Below, one piece after another: positions 1 to 6,202 of a stretch of DNA of 7,040 nt (position 1 is the stretch's first letter; every line of letters starts with the position of its first letter). Position numbers and translations under genes: made by a program. A model generated the notes under the pieces. That model was given only the letters and a program-made list of their open reading frames with translations, did not search any database and was not told where the DNA came from. This DNA is from Calditrichota bacterium (GTDB lineage: Bacteria; Electryoneota; RPQS01): the NCBI GenBank assembly GCA_020057985.1, contig JAGVEU010000319.1, positions 1 through 7,040 of the forward strand, given 5' to 3'.

Positions 1-144
1 ACCGTCGCCGTCGAAATCCGCGGCTGTGACGGAGTAGGCATCAAGGACATCCTCGCTGAGTGTGCTCCTCTGAAAACCCTGAGCGAAAACGTTTGAAGTG
101 AGCATCGCAGTGATGCAGTAGATGAGTATCTTGAGATGTCTCAA
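1..144 (-). CDS. Secreted FG-GAP/VCBS-repeat-type protein, N-terminal fragment
   Basis: This is the first 48 codons of a leftward gene that continues past the left edge of the window. Read from a TTG at 144-142, it begins with a classic Sec signal peptide: basic start (RHLK), hydrophobic core (ILIYCITAML) and a VFA/Q cleavage site near residue 21. The mature part reaches DAYSVTAADFDGDG at the edge. The DFDGDG signature is typical of the calcium-binding loops of FG-GAP/VCBS beta-propeller repeats in extracellular proteins. TTG was chosen because an in-frame TAA lies seven codons upstream and the only nearby ATG (codon 14) would cut the signal peptide. No good Shine-Dalgarno sequence precedes it, which is the main weakness. 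The gene is divergent from the sensor gene at 507. Its likely role is an exported or surface repeat protein; the specific function cannot be seen. Confidence 0.62.
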   Translation of the reverse strand, partial: MRHLKILIYCITAMLTSNVFAQGFQRSTLSEDVLDAYSVTAADFDGDG

Positions 145-268
145 TCGCGTTCCGCAGCTTGCTTAATGACTAAAATAGGATTCCAAAGTTCGTCAATCCG
201 ACCGGACCGGCAATTTGCCTCTTTGCGTTGCGGTTCGGATACCTTTTGCATTTCTGCCCGCCGAACAA

Positions 269-294
269 CCTCAATGAGGTTTGCAAAATGCAAA
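269..294. promoter_or_regulatory. Palindrome cluster, candidate activator-binding site
   Basis: Two perfect dyads lie side by side: CCTCA-A-TGAGG at 269-279 and TTTGCA-AAA-TGCAAA at 280-294. A further TTTGCATTT at 245-253 matches the inverse of AAATGCAAA at 286-294. The cluster lies about 115-140 bases upstream of the -24 element at 410, a usual distance for the enhancer site of a sigma-54 activator. The binding protein is unknown; the role is inferred from symmetry and position. Confidence 0.35.
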
Positions 295-358
295 GGCTGT
301 GAAAAATTCAATCGCCAAGAGGAAAAACCAGCCGTTCTAAGGTGTTTAGGTAACATCT

Positions 359-387
359 AAGTTACATATTTTTTCTTAATTTGTCAA
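359..387 (-). promoter_or_regulatory. Possible sigma-70-type promoter for the leftward gene
   Basis: On the minus strand a perfect TTGACA (387-382) is followed after 17 bases by TAACTT (364-359), which matches the -10 consensus at only three of six positions. The spacer is AT-rich. It would drive the FG-GAP-type gene starting at 144 with a leader of roughly 200 bases. The weak -10 makes this tentative. Confidence 0.25.
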
Positions 388-408
388 GCACAGGTGCCTC
401 TCTATGCG

Positions 409-424
409 CGGCACCAGTTTTGCA
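409..424 (+). promoter_or_regulatory. Sigma-54 (RpoN) -24/-12 promoter of the sensor gene
   Basis: CGGCACCAGTTTTGCA matches the sigma-54 consensus TGGCACGNNNNTTGCA at every defined position except the first base and the base after GGCAC. The GG (410-411) and GC (422-423) are separated by exactly 10 bases, the diagnostic spacing. Transcription would start near 435, giving a leader of about 72 bases before the ATG at 507. A GGTGCC/GGCACC dyad (393-398 with 410-415) overlaps the -24 element and could be an operator. Activation would need a bacterial enhancer-binding protein, which is not encoded in this window. Confidence 0.68.
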
Positions 425-506
425 AACATAACCAGCAATAAGACAGTAGAAACATTGCACTCACTACGTACAGTAGCCCTTAGCAATTAGACACGACGAG
501 AGGCAC

Positions 507-2348
507 ATGAATAAGCTCTGGAAGAACATCGGGATTGGCGCTGGGATCACGGTCATCGTATGCGGCGGGCTGCTGATAATGGGAAGCCAGCGTGCTGTAG
601 CAGTAAACTCACCGGATCTTGAATATGCCAAGCTTCAGACACTTGCCGCAGCATGGGAGTCACGAGTCCAATCAACCTATGCCGAGTTTCAAACCGAGAT
701 TCTTCGGCATAACATGGCCAGGATTCTTGATCAGCCTAAGCAATGGTCTGATTGGCGAGTGTCAACGTACTTTGAGAAGATAAGGGCGTCTTGGTCCGGT
801 GAATGCGGTACGCCTAAGACACTTGCACTCGTGAGTGCGGGAAGCGCTGTTCTTGCAACCTCAGGCGACACAAGCGGGCTTGGCAGAGTCCTTACCTCGA
901 TCGGTAAAAATATGACAGGGTTTATTGTTGTCGGTGGCGAGGATCATGCCGCGTTATGCCTCGCGATTCAATATGCTCCTCCGACGGACAGAGACCTTGG
1001 AATTCAACCGGGACGGCTTATCGCTTTGTTTGATCCGTCGTCCATCTTCGCGCTCATAGACAGCGCGCCGCATTCGTGGATGCTCTTGAGTGATCCCAAG
1101 ACAACCGTGCTTGCTTCAACAACTATGACACCCTTGTCTGTCATCAACTCACTCTGGCCGCTCCTGATACAAAAAAAGACTGGACTCTTGCCACAAAATG
1201 ACGGCTCGACTCTCGCCTTCTGTACCGTGCATCTGTCGGGAAGTACATCCATGCTGCTGGCAAGTCTTATCACTCCACGACATGCAACCATCAATCCCCT
1301 GTGGTGGCTACTAATTGCTTCGGCCGGGCTCGGACTGATCCTGCTCTCCAACCAACATCCCTCACGGTGTACGCAACTGCCCGCACAGAGCATCAGTGAT
1401 TCAAGTGATCCTGCAGCGGATACCGCCTCGAATTTAGCGCAACGGTTTTCTGGCGAACTACCACTGTCGCCAACGGTTCAAGCAGCAGACCACGCCGCTG
1501 AGACAGAGCTGCGTGCCCTTGAAGTTGCGCTCAAGCAGGCGCAGGAAAATTTCAATGTGCTTTGTTCTCTTGCTCCTGCGGCTGTCTTGCTGGCTGACCC
1601 GCGCGATCACATCATTCTCAACGCTAACGCCGAGGCAAGCAACCTCGTCGGCACGACCGAAGGCGATTTGCTTGGCAAATCATTCGATACTCTATGCGAT
1701 AAACCATGGGACTCCGGCTCTGACACAGGTGAACTCTGGATTAAAAACCGAGACAACCGGTCGTTGCTGCGAGACTACGCCTGTGCACTGATCAAACTGG
1801 AAGGAGTTCCAACGCTGCTCATTGTGCTCAGCAGACCCGGGACCCAACCAACCGTAGCGTGCGCTATCAGAGCCGATGAAGATTACCTGTCTGAAATCTC
1901 CGATACTTCAGACGCCAGTAGTCAGCCTCCGCTTGGTCCGGCAATGATCATTGCCTACGATCCCACGGTGCGAAATGCGACCCGCAGATTGCTTGACAAA
2001 CTCGGGCACGAGAACGAAGCCTTTTCGACCCTCGATGATGCAACGATCTGGCTGATCACGCGCAACACACGTCCTGCATTTGTGGCCATTGATCTTTCAG
2101 ACTACGACGAGGGATTGAACTGGATTGAAGAAATGCGTTTTCGTTGCGGTAGTGTTGTCTGTCTCTGCCTTACGGATGGAGAATCCGAGGAGCACGTAGT
2201 AGAAAGTGAATTGAATGGCAATCTGACCAAGCCGTTCGATTTGGAGTCTTTGGCCAGTGCGTTAGATAACTTGAATTTGCGCCTAAACGATAGCCCTCCA
2301 CTCTCTGAAAACATCACACCTGTTCAAACCTCCTTTGGATATGCTTAA
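507..2348 (+). CDS. Membrane sensor: Cache-like, PAS-like and degenerate receiver domains
   Basis: This 613-residue protein has a TM helix at about 8-26, an extracytoplasmic region at about 34-262, a second TM at 264-281, a short coiled coil (about 330-350), a PAS-like domain (about 350-442), a linker and a receiver-like domain (about 478-592). The outer region opens with a long helix, and its membrane-proximal part (about 170-260) resembles a Cache fold. In the receiver domain the usual phosphoacceptor Asp (D529), Thr (T556) and Lys (K575, in TKPF) are present, but the Mg-binding acidic pair is replaced by A483-Y484 just before DPTVR. No HAMP, histidine-kinase, GGDEF, EAL, HD or methyl-accepting domain is visible. 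It probably senses an external ligand and acts through protein contacts or as a partner of a separate kinase. The ATG has GAGAGG three bases upstream, a rather close spacing. A sigma-54-type promoter precedes the gene. Gene confidence is high; the domain calls are by eye and the function is unassigned. Confidence 0.85.
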   Translation: MNKLWKNIGIGAGITVIVCGGLLIMGSQRAVAVNSPDLEYAKLQTLAAAWESRVQSTYAEFQTEILRHNMARILDQPKQWSDWRVSTYFEKIRASWSGECGTPKTLALVSAGSAVLATSGDTSGLGRVLTSIGKNMTGFIVVGGEDHAALCLAIQYAPPTDRDLGIQPGRLIALFDPSSIFALIDSAPHSWMLLSDPKTTVLASTTMTPLSVINSLWPLLIQKKTGLLPQNDGSTLAFCTVHLSGSTSMLLASLITPRHATINPLWWLLIASAGLGLILLSNQHPSRCTQLPAQSISDSSDPAADTASNLAQRFSGELPLSPTVQAADHAAETELRALEVALKQAQENFNVLCSLAPAAVLLADPRDHIILNANAEASNLVGTTEGDLLGKSFDTLCDKPWDSGSDTGELWIKNRDNRSLLRDYACALIKLEGVPTLLIVLSRPGTQPTVACAIRADEDYLSEISDTSDASSQPPLGPAMIIAYDPTVRNATRRLLDKLGHENEAFSTLDDATIWLITRNTRPAFVAIDLSDYDEGLNWIEEMRFRCGSVVCLCLTDGESEEHVVESELNGNLTKPFDLESLASALDNLNLRLNDSPPLSENITPVQTSFGYA

Positions 2349-2513
2349 TGCACAGATCCGCAGAATACACCTGACCCATGCCTCGCCTCTCCGGAGATTC
2401 AGTTTCGCGCTGTTCACCTTTTCCCTATCATCAACAGTTGCTGGATTTACATACTTTGTCCGTGTATTGTGACTGAAAATTAATGCGAAGAAGCGCTGAA
2501 GGAGACTTGCACA

Positions 2514-2615
2514 ATGACGTTTTTGGAGTTATCTTATAGGTCTGAAACAACACGGACAGCCATCGCGCTGCTACACGCTCTTGACTATGTTACTTATATC
2601 ACATTCCAAGAATAA
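2514..2615 (+). CDS. Possible 33-residue leader ORF
   Basis: An ATG at 2514 has AAGGAG at 2499-2504 with a 9-base gap, a better ribosome site than that of the sensor gene. The 33-residue product begins MTFLELSYRSETTR, continues with a short hydrophobic stretch (AIALLHALDYV) and matches no family I know. Its TAA ends 16 bases before the ATG of the large surface protein and just before that gene's GAGGAG. It could be a leader peptide or translation-coupling ORF, or a chance frame. Length alone gives little support. Confidence 0.3.
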   Translation: MTFLELSYRSETTRTAIALLHALDYVTYITFQE

Positions 2616-2619
2616 ACTT

Positions 2620-2625
2620 GAGGAG
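2620..2625 (+). promoter_or_regulatory. Ribosome binding site fixing the start at 2632
   Basis: GAGGAG lies six bases upstream of the ATG at 2632 and immediately precedes a signal peptide. This rules in ATG 2632 rather than the in-frame TTG at 2581, which would put 17 unneeded residues before the signal peptide. Confidence 0.85.
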
Positions 2626-2631
2626 TTTCCC

Positions 2632-5600
2632 ATGAAGAAAGCAAGTAATTTGCTCTTGTCGTTAGGTCTGCTATTAGTGTTCAGCCTCGCTGGCACAGCG
2701 TTCGCCAGTGTTTTCGAAACATTTACAGGTTACACTCAAACCGCGTACGGAAACTATGACTACAATGGCTTCCATTTGAATAACGCGATGGCCGATTCTG
2801 TTACATCGACCATGGGAGGCGGTTACTTGCCATCCAATGCCGTCCGTCTAAGAAACGTAGCTGGCAGCTACTTAGAATATGTAGGAACAGATGGAAACGG
2901 TAAAGATGGTGGTGTCGGAACTATTAGCTTTCTGTATCGAGCTTGGGACAACTCCCCGGCAGCGGTCTATGATATTACTGCTAGTATTGACGGTGGTGCA
3001 TACACAGCGATTGGCACACAAATCAATACTACAACATACACTCCATATCAAACGTGGACGTACGATTTAAATAGTTCATCAAACAATATTAAAATCAAGG
3101 TTACTAACGTAAGTGGAGAACGTCTGCATGTGGACGATTTTTCTATTGCAGACTATACTGGTGGTGGCGATGTTACGCCCCCGAGTATTACATCCATTAC
3201 GGTAGGCGACAATGCTCATCTGGATGTGCTCTTCAGCGAGGCGGTCGAGCTGACGACCGCCGAAACAGAAGCATACTACGTCGTCACGCCGGGCAGTGTG
3301 GTTCCCAGCTCGGCCCTCCGTGACGGCAGCAACATTGCGCTGGTGCATTTGACCTTTGCTTCCGCCTTGCCGCAAGGCGCGGATACGCTAACGGTGAACT
3401 CAGTGCAAGACACAAGCGTGAACCATAATGCCTGTGTGAATGCGAGAGGCTACTTCACCGGCCCTTCGCCGGACACGACGCCACCCAGTATCACCTCACT
3501 CTCGCTGCTTAGCAGGACAACCATTGACTTGTTATTCAGTGAGCCGGTGGATCAGACGACCGCGGAGACAGAGAGCAACTACTCCGTCCGCCCGGGCAGC
3601 ATCAATCCCAGCGCGGCGGTGCGCGACGGCAGCAACATTGCTTTAGTGCATTTGACTTTCGCCTCAAGCCTGCCCACGGGTCACGACACCCTGCGGGTGA
3701 ACGCAGTGCAGGACACGAGCGCGAATCACAACGCTTGCTCGAACCTTGACAAACCGTTCAGCGTTCCGCTGGCCGACGTGGGCGACGTGGTGATCAACGA
3801 GATCATGTACGACGACACGGCCAGCACGGATGTCGAGTGGGCTGAGCTTTACAACCGCACCGGTTCGGCGATTGATCTTTCCTACTGGCTGCTGCTGGAT
3901 GCGCCCGCATATCCGGTTGCCACGGAAGGAGCGTTTTATCTGCCAACGGGCACGAGCATTCCGGCCGGCGGCTATTTGGTAGTGGCGAAAGAGGCTGTGC
4001 CGGGAATTCCGAGCGCAGTTGTTGGAACGGCTTTCTTTGGAGGAGGCTGGGGATTAGGCAACAGCGGCGATAACATCGGCCTGTATTCGGACACGACGGG
4101 CGGCATGCGCATAGATGGCTATGCCACGGCGAACGCGCTGCTGTTCTATCCGGATTGGTCGCCGGCAAACGCAGGAATTACGCTGGAGAAGTGCACCGAG
4201 AATTCCGTGTGGCCGGCGGATTCCACGGGTTGGCATCTATCCACCAATTGGTTTTCACACACTGGGCGCTACCGTTTCTGCACCCCCGGAACCGCCAACA
4301 CCACCTGCAGCGACGTGACGCGGCCCACGATTGATTCGATCATTGTGCAGAGCAACATGATCATTGATGTCGTCTTTACCGAGCCGCTACGGCAGGATTC
4401 GGCCCAAATCGCGGCGCATTACAGCGTGAACTTGGGCATCAACGCTCCGTCTTTAGCCGCACTGCAAACGTTCGGCTGGAACACGGTTCGGCTCACGTTT
4501 GCCGCCGCTATGCCCGCCAACGTGTACACGCTGACGGTAAACAATGTCATGGATCTTTCAAACAACGCGATCCTTGCAAACTCCACGAAGCAGTTCACGG
4601 TCGGCGCGCCGGAGTTCAGCATCGTGTTCACGGAGGTTATGCCGAATCCGGCGACGGTAGCGGACGCCTCGGGCGAGTGGTTTGAAATCTACAACGCGGC
4701 TACCAGCCCAGTGGACATGACCAACTGGCAGGTAACGGACGGCGAGGGCACATTCACGATCTCTTCGGCCTCGCTGGCCTCGCACCAATACTTTGTGTTC
4801 TGCTGCAACGCCGATTCGGCGACCAACGGCGGCGTTCCCGAAAACTACGTGTACCCGTACGCATTCGGAACGGGTCTGCAGTTGGCAAATACAGCAGACG
4901 ACATCACCCTTAGGACCGCTGCCGGCGCGGTTGTAGCTTCGGTAGCCTACACGACGGCATTCCCATACGGTTCGGGATGGAGCATGCAGCTCAAGGATCC
5001 GTCGTATCCGGTTGCCAACGATACAAGTTGGTGTCCGGCTACTACTGCATGGCTGGGAAGTTCAGGTGATTTCGGCACGCCGGGTGCAGCCAGTATTTGT
5101 CCGGCTCCGTTTGTTCCCGATACGGTTGCCCTGTGCAGCCTGCGCGTGCAGGATAACTGCGGCGTTCCGACGCGGAATCACGTTCGTCAGGTAGTGCGCG
5201 GCGTGTTCAGCTACATTGACACCTGCAAGGCCTCCGGTTATCTGCAATCGGGTGGCTGCGCGGTAGTGGTGTATGGCGGCGCGCTGTTTGACACCATGCA
5301 GAGTGCGACGCGGCTTCCCGCAGCGGGTGACTCGGTGATGATTGACGGCTATATCACCCAGTTCCGCGGACTGACCGAGATTTCCACCTATGCGGGTTGG
5401 ACTCCGATCGTCACGCTGCTCGGAACCGACTACATTGTGCCACCGGTGGAAGCGGCCTGCTCCGACATCGGGCTGCTTGCCGACTCCTGCCGTGGTGAGA
5501 ATTTCGAATCGGAAATGATCACCGTTCTCAATGTGCAGTTCGTCAATCCGAGCGGCAACTTCGTGATGGCGGACAGCAACTACGCGGTGCTGTGCGGCGG

Positions 5601-6018
5601 CGACACGATCTACTTCCGCACGGATTCTTGCGATGCGGCGCTGATCGGTACGGCAATCCCAACCGGCGCGGTCAACATCACGGGTGTGTTGGGGCAGTAT
5701 GACAGTTCGGGTTGCGCTTGTCAGGGCTATCAGATTTTGTACGGCGGCGACACACCATTTGCTCCCGCCGTATGTGCCGATCCTGTGAGCCAAACCGTTC
5801 GCCGCATTGGCGTGACCGATGAAATCGAACTTCGTTGGCAGCCCGGTCCGAATCAGACCTGCACATGCTATAAGGTTTGGAGCACATCAGATCTATCCAA
5901 TGTCTTCCCGACCGGCTGGACTGAAGTAGCCACAGTCAATGGAGTGACAAACTACAGCACCTTCGCGCCGCTGTCCGCAAGACTCTTCTATCTCGTCACA
6001 GCAAACGCCTGTCCGTAA
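2632..6018 (+). CDS. Large exported lamin-tail / Ig-like / OB-fold protein
   Basis: The product has 1128 residues. A Sec signal peptide (MKKASN start, cleavage near GTAFA/S at 25-26) has no lipobox. The visible order is: jelly-roll-like domain (about 26-176); two tandem SbsA-type Ig-like domains (about 180-280 and 281-380); a lamin-tail domain (about 384-556, starting GDVVINEIMY with VEWAELYN); a third Ig-like domain (561-659); a second lamin-tail domain (about 661-825, FTEVMPNP and GEWFEIYN); an OB-fold-like region (about 831-1046, probably two units, with GDSVMIDGYITQFRGLTEIS and ENFESEMITVLNV); and an FN3-like domain (1049-1128). Lamin-tail and OB modules often accompany secreted nucleases or phosphatases, but no catalytic domain is present, so binding or adhesion is more likely. 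All 23 cysteines fall after residue 267 and 18 lie in 724-1127, which suggests disulfides. No type IX sorting domain is seen. The substrate is unknown. Confidence 0.9.
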   Translation: MKKASNLLLSLGLLLVFSLAGTAFASVFETFTGYTQTAYGNYDYNGFHLNNAMADSVTSTMGGGYLPSNAVRLRNVAGSYLEYVGTDGNGKDGGVGTISFLYRAWDNSPAAVYDITASIDGGAYTAIGTQINTTTYTPYQTWTYDLNSSSNNIKIKVTNVSGERLHVDDFSIADYTGGGDVTPPSITSITVGDNAHLDVLFSEAVELTTAETEAYYVVTPGSVVPSSALRDGSNIALVHLTFASALPQGADTLTVNSVQDTSVNHNACVNARGYFTGPSPDTTPPSITSLSLLSRTTIDLLFSEPVDQTTAETESNYSVRPGSINPSAAVRDGSNIALVHLTFASSLPTGHDTLRVNAVQDTSANHNACSNLDKPFSVPLADVGDVVINEIMYDDTASTDVEWAELYNRTGSAIDLSYWLLLDAPAYPVATEGAFYLPTGTSIPAGGYLVVAKEAVPGIPSAVVGTAFFGGGWGLGNSGDNIGLYSDTTGGMRIDGYATANALLFYPDWSPANAGITLEKCTENSVWPADSTGWHLSTNWFSHTGRYRFCTPGTANTTCSDVTRPTIDSIIVQSNMIIDVVFTEPLRQDSAQIAAHYSVNLGINAPSLAALQTFGWNTVRLTFAAAMPANVYTLTVNNVMDLSNNAILANSTKQFTVGAPEFSIVFTEVMPNPATVADASGEWFEIYNAATSPVDMTNWQVTDGEGTFTISSASLASHQYFVFCCNADSATNGGVPENYVYPYAFGTGLQLANTADDITLRTAAGAVVASVAYTTAFPYGSGWSMQLKDPSYPVANDTSWCPATTAWLGSSGDFGTPGAASICPAPFVPDTVALCSLRVQDNCGVPTRNHVRQVVRGVFSYIDTCKASGYLQSGGCAVVVYGGALFDTMQSATRLPAAGDSVMIDGYITQFRGLTEISTYAGWTPIVTLLGTDYIVPPVEAACSDIGLLADSCRGENFESEMITVLNVQFVNPSGNFVMADSNYAVLCGGDTIYFRTDSCDAALIGTAIPTGAVNITGVLGQYDSSGCACQGYQILYGGDTPFAPAVCADPVSQTVRRIGVTDEIELRWQPGPNQTCTCYKVWSTSDLSNVFPTGWTEVATVNGVTNYSTFAPLSARLFYLVTANACP
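3169..3771 (+). repeat. Intragenic tandem repeat encoding two Ig-like domains
   Basis: Two adjacent units of about 100 codons (3169-3471 and 3472-3771) encode SbsA-type Ig-like domains starting DVTPPSITS and DTTPPSITS. By eye about two thirds of the first 92 residue positions are identical, including a 15-residue block RDGSNIALVHLTFAS. The DNA of that block differs mainly at third codon positions, so the duplication is old enough for synonymous drift. The third Ig-like domain (residues 561-659) is much more diverged. Confidence 0.85.
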
Positions 6019-6024
6019 AATCAT

Positions 6025-6083
6025 GTTGTCATAACAACTTCAAGCGGCTCGGATCCATCCGAGCCGCTTCTTTGTCTTCTTTG
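6025..6083 (+). terminator. Intrinsic terminator after the surface-protein gene
   Basis: AAGCGGCTCGG (6042-6052) pairs perfectly with CCGAGCCGCTT (6059-6069) around a six-base loop, and the pairing could extend two further bases inward. A T-rich tail (CTTTGTCTTCTTT) follows at 6070. A small hairpin GTTGT-CATA-ACAAC (6025-6038) precedes it. It lies 23 bases after the stop codon of the large gene and separates that gene from flgB. Confidence 0.88.
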
Positions 6084-6137
6084 CGAGATTACTCGCCGAG
6101 CGGGGTTAAGGTCCTCCGCAACCCCGCCGGAATCCGA
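6081..6137 (+). repeat. Hairpin-forming repeat element, copy A
   Basis: This element shares a core of about 45-50 bases with copy B at 6964-7014. It folds as CCG (6096-6098), an unpaired A (6099), then GCGGGGTT (6100-6107), a 12-base loop, AACCCCGC (6120-6127) and CGG (6128-6130). The loop contains TCCTCC. The unpaired A and both stem segments are also present in copy B. It lies between the terminator of the surface-protein gene and the flgB promoter. It could be a structured RNA or a mobile intergenic repeat; I do not recognise it as a known family. Confidence 0.7.
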
Positions 6138-6157
6138 ACTTTCCGTATTCGGATTTT
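6131..6157 (+). other. Second hairpin directly after repeat copy A
   Basis: AATCCGAA (6131-6138) and TTCGGATT (6148-6155) form an 8-base-pair stem with a 9-base loop, followed by TT. It starts one base after the copy A stem. The same 5' arm could partly pair instead with TTGGATTTCC (6157-6166). The stem is AT-rich and not conserved in copy B. It may be a weak terminator, a switch-like structure or a protein-binding dyad upstream of the flgB promoter. Confidence 0.4.
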
Positions 6158-6167
6158 GGATTTCCTT

Positions 6168-6182
6168 CGGCATATTCCTTGC
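6168..6182 (+). promoter_or_regulatory. Sigma-54 (RpoN) -24/-12 promoter of flgB
   Basis: CGGCATATTCCTTGC contains GG (6169-6170) and GC (6181-6182) separated by exactly 10 bases, with GGCA and TTGC matching the consensus cores. The match is weaker than that at 409-424 because the bases after GGCA differ. Transcription would start near 6194, about 20 bases before the flgB ATG and just ahead of its ribosome site. Sigma-54 control is common for rod and hook genes in many flagellated bacteria. Confidence 0.58.
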
Positions 6183-6202
6183 GCCCGCTATAGACAGCTT
6201 GA

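Larger units (their letters stand above)
145..506. other. Divergent intergenic regulatory region
   Basis: These 362 bases separate the leftward FG-GAP-type gene from the rightward sensor gene. Small ORFs here on both strands have no ribosome site or recognisable product. The region holds an odd-centred palindrome (269-279), a TTTGCA/TGCAAA dyad (280-294), a GTAAC/GTTAC dyad (350-354 and 361-365), an AT-rich block (361-386), a GGTGCC/GGCACC dyad (393-415) and a sigma-54-type promoter (409-424). This density of dyads suggests control of one or both flanking genes. Confidence 0.6.
2349..2631 (+). other. Leader region between sensor and surface-protein genes
   Basis: These 283 bases hold no clear terminator after the sensor stop codon, so read-through into the next gene is possible. 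Visible elements are a 10-base palindrome TCTCCGGAGA (2388-2397), a 9-base inverted repeat TGTCCGTGT/ACACGGACA (2457-2465 with 2550-2558), and a 33-codon ORF with a good ribosome site (2514-2615). I see no convincing sigma-54 or sigma-70 promoter. Confidence 0.5.

Noticed and set aside
1..96. Open plus-strand frame ending in TGA at 94-96, as the tail of a rightward gene
   Set aside because: The minus strand over the same bases gives a signal peptide and an FG-GAP-type DFDGDG motif, while the plus-strand peptide resembles nothing I know.
136..360. Overlapping 74- and 71-codon ORFs on both strands (136-360 and 141-356)
   Set aside because: They are mutual shadows without ribosome sites or recognisable protein features, and lie in a region rich in regulatory dyads.
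2581..2631. Upstream TTG start for the large surface protein
   Set aside because: It would add 17 residues before a complete signal peptide, and GAGGAG is correctly placed only for the ATG at 2632.
5062..5793. A 243-codon ORF on the minus strand
   Set aside because: It lies wholly inside the surface-protein gene, has no recognisable domain, and is explained by GC-rich codons on the coding strand.
5776..6018. Type IX secretion sorting domain at the C-terminus of the surface protein
   Set aside because: The end reads as an FN3-like strand pattern finishing LFYLVTANACP, without the conserved motifs of type A or type B sorting domains.
6091..6140. tRNA-like D-arm resemblance (GCCGAGCGGGGTTAAGG) in repeat copy A
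   Set aside because: The D-arm of serine/leucine tRNAs looks similar, but there is no anticodon arm, no T-arm GGTTCGA and no acceptor stem; the paired arms instead form one long hairpin.
6081..6166. A cyclic-di-GMP or other known riboswitch upstream of flgB
   Set aside because: The conserved bases of the GEMM, TPP, SAM, FMN, glycine and fluoride classes, as I recall them, are absent, and the sigma-54 promoter would place this segment outside the flgB transcript.
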